Part shown: in pieces, positions 7,834 through 13,944 of the stretch | How positions within the stretch are numbered: position 1 is the first letter of the stretch | How the letters are laid out: the number at the start of each line of letters is the position of its first letter | Origin: an uncultured cyanobacterium | Lineage (GTDB): Bacteria > Cyanobacteriota > Cyanobacteriia > Cyanobacteriales > Microcystaceae | Length of the DNA stretch: 50,249 nucleotides | NCBI GenBank assembly: GCA_903887375.1 | Contig: CAISPN010000018.1 | Location: 1-50,249 of the forward strand | Direction of reading: 5' to 3' | Program-made: the position numbers and the translations under genes | The notes under the pieces: generated by a model | The model's input: only the letters and a program-made list of their open reading frames with translations | The model's database searches: none | Told to the model about the DNA's origin: nothing

Positions 7834-9567
7834 CTAATAAAAAGTTCCAGATTTGCGATGATGGATTGCCGTGATTCCTTCGCCTAAAACCTTACCTTGT
7901 TCGGTTGTGGCATATATCAACCAGTGATCACCGCATTCCATGCGATCTTGAACTTGACATTCTAAATATGCTAGGGATTGATTGAGAATTGGATGGCCTT
8001 TTTGGCTAGTTGTAATATCTACGCCAACAAAGCGATCTTCTCCTGGGGCAAAAGACTTCAAAAAGTGTTTCATTAATCCTACATATTGCCCCTCGGCTAG
8101 AATATTGACCACAAATGAATCTCCCTTATGTAGTAAAGATTCTACTGCTCGCTCTTTGGCTACAGCCACAGTAATTCCGGGTGGGTTAAAGGTCGCTTGA
8201 GTTACCCAGGAGGCAACCATTGCCCCTTTAATTTCTCCCTGTTGGCAAGTAACAATGCAGAGCGATCCTACTATGCGTCCTAGGGCTTGTTCTGTCTTGG
8301 CAGTCTGTGAATCAACCACAGATCCGCGAGCTTTACGAGAGCGCTGCATTTTTTTCAAAGACTGTGCAAAGTCAGTACCAGCTTCCTCACAGGTTTTTAA
8401 AATCGCTTCATCGGGTTTAAATTTAACCCGGATAGTCTCAAAGCCAAAACGGTAGCCAGCATCTTTAAATTTATTTTCAAGAATGTCAATTGCCTCTCCA
8501 CTCCAGCCATAGGAACCAAAAACCCCCACAATTTTGGTTTTATCTGAATTACCCAAAGCAATACCTAAAGCTGTTTGCACAGGGGTGGGCATATGACCGC
8601 CTAGAGTGGGAGAGCCAAAAATAAATCCAGAACAGAGATCAATACTATCTTTGATCTGTTCGGGATCTGTGGCTTCAGCATTGATGCACTCTACCTGGAT
8701 TCCACTTTTGCTGATTCCTCTTGCTATTGCTTGAGCCAAAATTGCGGTATTGCCGTAGGCTGAAGCGTAGATGAGGGCAACTCTAGAATCCTGTTGCTTC
8801 TGGGCTCTCAGCCAGAAATTGTAATCTTTGGTCAGATCAATTAGTCCATATTTGACTAGAGGTCCATGACCTGTAGCGTAAAGATTAGCGGATTTAAGGG
8901 AGATTTTTTCGAGAGCCGTTTCCACCTGTTGGGCTTGAGATGCCATCAGACAATCGAAATAATATCTTCTATCTTCTTCATAGACAGCCCAACCCTCATC
9001 GAGAACCTGCTGACCACATACATGAGAGCCAAAAAATTTGTCACTAAAGAGAACTTTTGTCTTTGGATCGTAGCTACACATTTCATCAGGCCAGCGGGGT
9101 AAGGGAGTTGGTATGAACTCTAAGCAATGCCCTAACCCTAAATCGAGAGTTTCATCACCCCGGATGATCATAATTTCTGGATTTAAGTTACTTTCGCTTT
9201 CTTTGAGAATATTGCGCAAGTAAATTGAGCCAGGATTAGATGTGATGATCTTGACCTGCGGTGCCAGAGCAAGAAAGGCTTTCAAGGTAGCAAAACGATT
9301 GGGATTGATATGACCCAAAATGATGTAGTCAACTTTTAGCAGATCAAATCTGGATTGAAAGGCCATCAAAAATTCTGCAGAGAAAGATTCCCCTGGAGGA
9401 TCAATCACTGCCAGTTTAGTTCCTTGGATTACATAGGAATTGGCGGTAGTTCCCCTTTGTAAACCGTACTCTATTTCAAATTTAAGTCTTTGCCAAGTTC
9501 TTGATCTTAAAACTGTCGTGCCAGTATCTATCTCATGTACTTGTACATCGCGTTGTTGTGTATTCAT
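7834..9567 (-). CDS. Flavodiiron (diflavin) protein, class A (Flv1/Flv2-like)
   Basis: Cyanobacterial flavodiiron proteins reduce oxygen to water as electron sinks behind photosystem I or II. The 577 residues contain a metallo-beta-lactamase-like domain (about 30-255), a flavodoxin domain (about 260-405, starting RVALIYASAYGNTAILAQAI) and a flavin reductase domain (about 430-577). The diiron motif HxExDH reads H86-I-N88-P-N90-R91, so three ligands are changed. That is the pattern of class A members (Flv1, Flv2), which work with a canonical class B partner (Flv3, Flv4). No partner gene lies in the window. It is the last gene of a minus-strand operon and its ATG overlaps lepB by 4 bases. Flv1 versus Flv2 cannot be settled here. 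Confidence 0.93.
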   Translation of the reverse strand: MNTQQRDVQVHEIDTGTTVLRSRTWQRLKFEIEYGLQRGTTANSYVIQGTKLAVIDPPGESFSAEFLMAFQSRFDLLKVDYIILGHINPNRFATLKAFLALAPQVKIITSNPGSIYLRNILKESESNLNPEIMIIRGDETLDLGLGHCLEFIPTPLPRWPDEMCSYDPKTKVLFSDKFFGSHVCGQQVLDEGWAVYEEDRRYYFDCLMASQAQQVETALEKISLKSANLYATGHGPLVKYGLIDLTKDYNFWLRAQKQQDSRVALIYASAYGNTAILAQAIARGISKSGIQVECINAEATDPEQIKDSIDLCSGFIFGSPTLGGHMPTPVQTALGIALGNSDKTKIVGVFGSYGWSGEAIDILENKFKDAGYRFGFETIRVKFKPDEAILKTCEEAGTDFAQSLKKMQRSRKARGSVVDSQTAKTEQALGRIVGSLCIVTCQQGEIKGAMVASWVTQATFNPPGITVAVAKERAVESLLHKGDSFVVNILAEGQYVGLMKHFLKSFAPGEDRFVGVDITTSQKGHPILNQSLAYLECQVQDRMECGDHWLIYATTEQGKVLGEGITAIHHRKSGTFY

Positions 9568-10112
9568 ATAGAACCTATAGTATTAAAAGGAAAAAAGCGC
9601 ACAATAGCTTTACCTATAACATTCTCAATAGGCAAAAAGCCCCATACATGAGAATCATTGCTGTTATTGCGATTGTCTCCCATCACAAAGAGCTCTCCTT
9701 GGGGAACTGTCAACGGAGGCAATTGGTAGTGAGGTGGAGAAAAAATATAATCTTCTTCTAGGGATTCGCCGTTGCGATAGACTTTGCCTTGCTTTACTTC
9801 TACGGTATCACCACTTACTGCCACAACCCTTTTGATAAAAGCTTTAGCTTTGTCATAGCCTAAATTCTGCAGTTGCTTGGGCGGCTCAAAGACAATAATA
9901 TCTCCCCAGCGGGGGGGATGAAAATGATAAGACAATTTTTCTATAACCAATCTATCTCCCTGATGTAAAGTAGGTAGCATTGAATCAGAAGGGATATAGC
10001 GAGGCTCGGCAATGAAGCTTCGGATCACCAAGGCCAATATGGTAGAAATCAAGATAATTTTAAAGCTCTCTAGGATTTGGTCGCGCCAATTATTGGAGTT
10101 TTTGTTTTCCAT
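9564..10112 (-). CDS. lepB: Signal peptidase I
   Basis: This membrane serine protease removes signal peptides from exported proteins. The 182-residue protein has one N-terminal transmembrane helix (about 16-34, FKIILISTILALVIRSFIA) and the catalytic box PSDSMLPTL with nucleophile Ser44. The general base is Lys94 in FIKRVVAVSGD, and the C-terminal box VMGDNRNNSNDSHVWG is present. The length fits short cyanobacterial type I signal peptidases. The ATG immediately follows the mazG stop with no intervening base, and the stop overlaps the flavodiiron start. The three genes are therefore almost certainly co-transcribed. Confidence 0.95.
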   Translation of the reverse strand: MENKNSNNWRDQILESFKIILISTILALVIRSFIAEPRYIPSDSMLPTLHQGDRLVIEKLSYHFHPPRWGDIIVFEPPKQLQNLGYDKAKAFIKRVVAVSGDTVEVKQGKVYRNGESLEEDYIFSPPHYQLPPLTVPQGELFVMGDNRNNSNDSHVWGFLPIENVIGKAIVRFFPFNTIGSI

Positions 10113-10922
10113 TTATTTTGTTTCCTCTTGCTTTAGCTTAGCCTTTGCACTATGCCAAAGTGATTCTAGTTGTTCTAAGGTATATTCTTCTAAGGGCTTA
10201 TCTATTTGGGATTCTATCTGCGCAAGCCTCTTGATGAATCTCTCGCTTGTTCCGGTAAGTCCCGCTGAGGGGTCTAAATCATACCAGCGAGCTATATTAA
10301 TACAAGTAAAGAGCAGATCCCCAAGTTCTGATTCTTGATGTACTTTATCTTGGCTTTTCAGGGACTCTTTGAATTCTGCTAGTTCTTCTTCAAATTTTTC
10401 CCAGACTCCTTGAACATTTTCCCACTCAAACCCCCAACTAGCTGCCTTGCGCGATATTTTACTGGCAGAGATTAAAGGAGGAAGAGTATTGAGATATTTG
10501 GCTAATTGTTGAGATGGTCTTAAACGTGTTTCTTGGGCTTTGATTTTCTCCCAATTTTGTCCAATTTGTTCAATATTTTCAACCTGAAGCTCTGCAAAGA
10601 CATGGGGATGCCGACGGATCATTTTCTCTGTAATTGCTTGGGCGATATCTTCGAGGGTGAATATTTCTTTTTCACTGGCAATTTGAGCCTGCAATACAAT
10701 CTGTAAGAGGAGATCGCCAAGTTCTTCGACCATTGCCCCAGCTTCACCGGATTTAATAGCAGCTACTGTTTCATAAGATTCTTCTAAAATATAGGGCGTT
10801 AGGCTCTCTGGAGTTTGTTCTAAGTCCCAGGGGCAACCGGCAATAGGATCGCGCAGTTTGGCAATTACCTCTATCAATTTACCCAATGCTTCTAAAGTAT
10901 TGGACTGGGTTGAATTATCCAT
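10113..10922 (-). CDS. mazG: Nucleoside triphosphate pyrophosphohydrolase MazG
   Basis: MazG hydrolyses nucleoside triphosphates to monophosphates and pyrophosphate, cleaning nucleotide pools. The 269-residue protein has two MazG helices sets. The first (about 25-125) includes CPWDLEQTPESL, ILEESYETVAAI and MVEELGDLLLQIV, with the acidic EExxE/ExxD metal site. The second (about 150-265) includes EEELAEFKES and ESELGDLLFTCINIARW. This two-domain form is usual for E. coli-type MazG. It sits between the DUF2227 gene (10 bases upstream) and lepB (directly abutting). Confidence 0.95.
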   Translation of the reverse strand: MDNSTQSNTLEALGKLIEVIAKLRDPIAGCPWDLEQTPESLTPYILEESYETVAAIKSGEAGAMVEELGDLLLQIVLQAQIASEKEIFTLEDIAQAITEKMIRRHPHVFAELQVENIEQIGQNWEKIKAQETRLRPSQQLAKYLNTLPPLISASKISRKAASWGFEWENVQGVWEKFEEELAEFKESLKSQDKVHQESELGDLLFTCINIARWYDLDPSAGLTGTSERFIKRLAQIESQIDKPLEEYTLEQLESLWHSAKAKLKQEETK

Positions 10923-10932
10923 GCAAAATTAC

Positions 10933-11466
10933 CTAACGAGATTGCTTTTTTTTCTTTTTGGGACTATTGATTTTTTTTAAACTAGAGCCTAGCCAATCAC
11001 TGACTGAATGACTCATAGACCCTAACTCTAATCCTACCAAAGAAGCGATGAGCTCCCATAAATGCTTATGTGCCAGAAAATCAAAAGAGCTCTGTAGAAT
11101 TTTGCTTAAATCCCAGGTGATTTTATGGACAAGGCTATAGCTCAATGCCACAACAATAAAACAGATTACTAAGACATTGAGCAGATACCAAAGCCTAACC
11201 AAGGTGCCTATCAATGGACCATGTGAGATAAACGAACGATGTCGCATAGACCTTTGGTAGGGATTCCAAATCCAGCGCAATATTCCCCAGCGGGCATATT
11301 GTACAGATTTAATATCGAGATCTGGACCAAACATAAACCCACTAAAGAGAAAAGATAGTGATATCGCCACTACTATATTCCATTGTTTGGTGAGATAGAA
11401 GCTGCTTGCTCCTATTACCGGAAGAAGAAACCAAGTGATTTGATCATGGCGACGACCTGAAGGCAT
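10933..11466 (-). CDS. DUF2227 putative metal-binding membrane protein
   Basis: The 177-residue protein starts MPSGRRHDQITW and carries three to four hydrophobic segments (about 13-35, 36-50, 88-112 and near 140). Conserved polar residues include FGPDLD, a WNPYQRSMRHRSFISHGP block and LGSMSHSVSDWLGS. This is the DUF2227 family, annotated as putative metal-binding because of the conserved His and Asp residues, and reminiscent of YdjM-like membrane hydrolases. The C-terminus is very lysine-rich. No function is established. It is the first gene of the mazG-lepB-flavodiiron operon. Confidence 0.8.
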   Translation of the reverse strand: MPSGRRHDQITWFLLPVIGASSFYLTKQWNIVVAISLSFLFSGFMFGPDLDIKSVQYARWGILRWIWNPYQRSMRHRSFISHGPLIGTLVRLWYLLNVLVICFIVVALSYSLVHKITWDLSKILQSSFDFLAHKHLWELIASLVGLELGSMSHSVSDWLGSSLKKINSPKKKKKQSR

Positions 11467-11523
11467 GAATTACTAAGTTGCTTTTTTTGCTAAGATTATG
11501 TTAATATAACAAAGTTAGATTAT

Positions 11524-11595
11524 GGGCGGTTAGCTCAGCGGTAGAGCTCCTGCCTTACAAGCAGGCTGTCATAGGTTCAAATCCTATACCGCCCA
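11524..11595 (+). tRNA. tRNA-Val (anticodon UAC)
   Basis: A full cloverleaf can be drawn. The acceptor stem is GGGCGGT with ACCGCCC and discriminator A at 11595. The D stem is GCTC/GAGC. The anticodon stem CCTGC/GCAGG encloses CTTACAA, with TAC at 11556-11558. The T arm is ATAGG-TTCAAAT-CCTAT. The 3' CCA is not encoded. It lies 11 bases before purU on the same strand. Confidence 0.96.
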
Positions 11596-11606
11596 TCTTT
11601 TTCAAT

Positions 11607-12467
11607 ATGAAATCAGATTTACCTACAGCAACTTTGCTGGTTTCTTGTCCTGACCAAAAAGGTTTGGTAGCCAAGATTGCCAATTTTATCTATAGTAACG
11701 ATGGCAATATTATCCATGCTGACCAACATACCGATTTTAATACTGGATTATTTTTGACCCGTGTTGAATGGCAACTAGATGGGTTTGTTCTATCTCGTGA
11801 GGAAATTGCTCCAGCTTTTGCTCAATTTTCCGCTTGCTTTGGAGCTAAATGGCAACTATTTTTCTCAGATCGCAAACCTCGTATTTCGATCTGGGTTAGC
11901 AAGCAGGAGCATTGTCTTTTGGATCTGCTATGGCGCTCTAGATCTGGTGAATTTGCCGTTGATGTGCCTTTGATTATTAGCAATCATCCCGACCTTAAGT
12001 ATATCGCCGATCAGTTTGGTATTGATTATTGTCATATACCAATTACTAAAGATAATAAGTCCCAGCAAGAAGCCCAGCAATTGGAGATATTGCAAAAGTA
12101 TCAAATAGATTTAGTTGTTTTGGCTAAATATATGCAGGTAATTACACCAAATTTTATTAATCAATTTGGAGAGATAATCAATATACACCATTCTTTCTTA
12201 CCAGCATTTGTCGGTGCTAATGCCTATCAAAAAGCTTATCAAAGGGGTGTAAAAATTATAGGCGCTACTGCTCACTATGTGACTGATGATCTAGATGCAG
12301 GGCCAATTATTGAACAAGATATTATCAATATTAGCCATCGAGATGATGTCAAAGATTTAATCTGTAAAGGAAAAGATCTCGAAAAACTTGTTCTTGCCAG
12401 GGCAGTCAAGCTACATCTTCAAAATAGAATTTTAGTCTATGGCAATCGGACAGTTGTCTTTAAATAG
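11607..12467 (+). CDS. purU: Formyltetrahydrofolate deformylase
   Basis: PurU hydrolyses 10-formyltetrahydrofolate to tetrahydrofolate and formate, balancing one-carbon pools. The 286-residue protein has an N-terminal ACT domain (about 8-85, starting ATLLVSCPDQKGLVAKIANF) and a C-terminal formyltransferase-fold domain (about 90-285). Motifs seen are LVVLAKYMQVITPNF, EIINIHHSFLPAFVGANAYQ, GATAHYVTDDLDAGPIIEQD and a final RTVVF. The IHHSFLP histidine and the D in DDLDAGP are the expected catalytic residues. The gene follows the tRNA-Val closely and is followed by a hairpin terminator. Confidence 0.96.
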   Translation: MKSDLPTATLLVSCPDQKGLVAKIANFIYSNDGNIIHADQHTDFNTGLFLTRVEWQLDGFVLSREEIAPAFAQFSACFGAKWQLFFSDRKPRISIWVSKQEHCLLDLLWRSRSGEFAVDVPLIISNHPDLKYIADQFGIDYCHIPITKDNKSQQEAQQLEILQKYQIDLVVLAKYMQVITPNFINQFGEIINIHHSFLPAFVGANAYQKAYQRGVKIIGATAHYVTDDLDAGPIIEQDIINISHRDDVKDLICKGKDLEKLVLARAVKLHLQNRILVYGNRTVVFK

Positions 12468-12496
12468 CAGGGTTTTGTACTATTGCTTTTTTAAAA

Positions 12497-12527
12497 GCCA
12501 CCTAAGTTTAGTAGATGGCTTCTTTTT
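12497..12527 (+). terminator. Rho-independent terminator after purU
   Basis: GCCACCTA (12497-12504) pairs with TAGATGGC (12512-12519) apart from one C-A mismatch, with a 7-base loop. A T-rich tract follows at 12520-12527. It lies 30 bases after the purU stop. Confidence 0.7.
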
Positions 12528-12554
12528 TATCTCTTACTTATAAAGTAAACCAGT

Positions 12555-12704
12555 TTAGTGCGACTGTTTTATATTAAGCTCGCAGTGAATACCTATACAT
12601 CTCTTGCCAAAGACTTGTTGAAAAAAGCTTGTGTCTTTTTTTTCTGCCTGAGATCTCGCTGTTTCTAGCGTAACAACTTTTGGGTTTTTAATCTTAACGA
12701 ACAT
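12555..12704 (-). CDS. Small protein of unknown function (49 aa)
   Basis: This is a 49-residue ORF starting MFVKIKNPKVVTLETARSQ and ending with a Cys-containing tail (FGKRCIGIHCELN). It does not match a family I know. The ATG at 12704 is chosen because a good ribosome-binding site, GAGGT, sits 7 bases upstream; a longer reading of 75 codons would run into the repeats and lacks such a site. There is no membrane segment or signal peptide. The basic front and short Cys tail could suit a regulatory or peptide-precursor role, but nothing proves this. Two ~58-bp repeats lie just upstream and probably carry its control region. It is convergent with purU. Confidence 0.45.
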   Translation of the reverse strand: MFVKIKNPKVVTLETARSQAEKKDTSFFQQVFGKRCIGIHCELNIKQSH

Positions 12705-12725
12705 TATATTTACCTCAATTTGACT

Positions 12726-12784
12726 TTTTGTGACATTCGATACTTTTTCTCGACTATTTTTATTGTATGAAAATAGCGACAAAA
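12726..12784. repeat. 58-bp repeat, copy A (proximal to small ORF)
   Basis: This 59-base unit begins TTTTGTGACATTCGATAC and ends ATAGCGACAAAA. The two ends are imperfect inverted copies of TTTTGTNNC. It matches copy B at both ends, with a variable middle. It ends about 21 bases before the ATG of the minus-strand small ORF, so it may act as an operator. Confidence 0.7.
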
Positions 12785-12803
12785 TCCTGACTGGAGCTTC
12801 ATA

Positions 12804-12861
12804 TTTTGTAACATGCGATACTTTTCTGTGGTTTTTTCACTGTGGAGATATAGTGACAAAA
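12804..12861. repeat. 58-bp repeat, copy B (distal to small ORF)
   Basis: This 58-base unit begins TTTTGTAACATGCGATAC and ends ATAGTGACAAAA. The first 22 bases differ from copy A at two positions, and the last 12 at one position. Copy start points are 78 bases apart. Confidence 0.7.
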
Positions 12862-13103
12862 GGGTTTTAGGTGCTTATTAAAAAAGCTCCATTCACTGTT
12901 GGTTATTATGATCTATAGAATTCAAATATTATATTTTAGAGAGAAGCTCAGTAGTAAGAGAACAATATCAATGGACATGAAAAAGCAAGTCCAGATAAAA
13001 ACGTATGCTCGTGCCAGTTGAATATATAAGTGGAAAAGGTGTTGTCTGTTATTGACTTTAAACAATTATTATGAAAGAGCAGCAGAAAAAAATTTCATAA
13101 TTC
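12862..13103. other. Intergenic stretch, no clear gene
   Basis: With the repeats this makes about 400 bases without a convincing gene. It is AT-rich and contains only a weak 38-codon reading frame from about 12909 without a ribosome-binding site. No hairpin terminator or tRNA is seen. It probably holds the promoter of the following membrane protein gene. Confidence 0.5.
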
Positions 13104-13751
13104 ATGATTATAAATAACGATATTTTTGGTGAAATTGCTTCTATTATTTCTAGTGTCTTCATTGTATCGGCAAATTTAGAATACATTCTTAAAGTTCGAA
13201 ACAAAGAAGTTGCTCCGAGGTTAGCTAGCTGGTCAATCTGGACAGTGGCGACGTTGGTCGGGGCTATCAGCACAGCACTTGATCACCAATTGCCTGCAAC
13301 TATTTTTGGTATTATTCTGGCGGTAACCAATGGAACTGTAGTTTTCTTCGGCTGGAGAGATGGCGATCGAAAGCTAACCCGTTTAGATTATTTTGCCATA
13401 CTTATTGGCACTCTGGGAATCATCCTGCTTTCTAGTGCCATCGTTTTTCCAGGTTCGATACCTTTAATAGCGGTTGTTATCTCTACTATTGTCACTGATG
13501 TCATTGCATTTATACCAACTTATATAAACGCACTAAAAGGCAATGAATTACCAGGACCTTATGTGAAGTATGCTATAGCATCTGCCTTGATCATTTGCGC
13601 TGCCAACTTCTCTGAAATCCTTGGTATAATCTATCCTTTTTATATATTTTTTTCGTGCAGTTTCGCCGCTTGGCTATCGATGAGAAAACAAAACCAATTA
13701 TTTTCAAAAAAATTAGGACGCTCAAGGTTTGTCCGTCGCTTGAAACGCTAA
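13104..13751 (+). CDS. Polytopic membrane protein, PQ-loop/SWEET-like (tentative)
   Basis: The 215-residue protein has about seven hydrophobic helices. It looks like two similar halves: YILKVRNKEVAPRLASWSIW after the first helix, and YINALKGNELPGPYVKYAIA after the fourth or fifth. This spacing recalls PQ-loop/SemiSWEET-type carriers, where a proline-containing helix is followed by a SW.W-type segment. The proline-glutamine signature itself is not exact, so the family is tentative. The C-terminus is strongly basic (KKLGRSRFVRRLKR), consistent with a cytoplasmic tail. The start has no clear ribosome-binding site. It precedes the GH17-GT2 gene on the same strand, but a 193-base gap with its own candidate control site separates them. 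Confidence 0.55.
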   Translation: MIINNDIFGEIASIISSVFIVSANLEYILKVRNKEVAPRLASWSIWTVATLVGAISTALDHQLPATIFGIILAVTNGTVVFFGWRDGDRKLTRLDYFAILIGTLGIILLSSAIVFPGSIPLIAVVISTIVTDVIAFIPTYINALKGNELPGPYVKYAIASALIICAANFSEILGIIYPFYIFFSCSFAAWLSMRKQNQLFSKKLGRSRFVRRLKR

Positions 13752-13849
13752 CGTTTTATCTCTTTGTGAGAACTGATATCGTCTGTATATTCTAGCTTGA
13801 TTATTTTTTGGCTTTTTGTGTTTTTTGGTCTAAATATAATGCTGTAAAT

Positions 13850-13879
13850 CTTATCTCAAATTTAACCAAATCTTAACCC
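13850..13879 (+). promoter_or_regulatory. Candidate Pho box (SphR/PhoB-type direct repeats)
   Basis: Three 8-base units spaced by 3 bases are seen: CTTATCTC (13850-13857), TTTAACCA (13861-13868) and CTTAACCC (13872-13879). The cyanobacterial Pho-box unit is PyTTAAPyPy(T/A). The middle unit matches fully and the third misses one base; the first is weaker. It lies 65 bases before the ATG of the GH17-GT2 gene. Confidence 0.45.
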
Positions 13880-13944
13880 GGTATTTTGAATTAAGGTTTA
13901 GAATCGTTTCGTGGAATAAAATACAGAAACAAACAAAATGTTTT

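Noticed and set aside
10012-10338. Open frames antisense to lepB/mazG and to the flavodiiron gene
   Set aside because: They lie wholly over strongly conserved genes on the other strand and have no family features.
12726-12861. The 58-bp repeats read as ends of a Tn7-like or CRISPR-associated transposon
   Set aside because: The TGTNAC/GTGACAAA look is suggestive, but there is no transposase gene, effector gene, target duplication or crRNA-like array in the window.
12909-13025. 38-codon frame on plus after the 58-bp repeats
   Set aside because: No ribosome-binding site, no hydrophobic or conserved pattern; likely chance.
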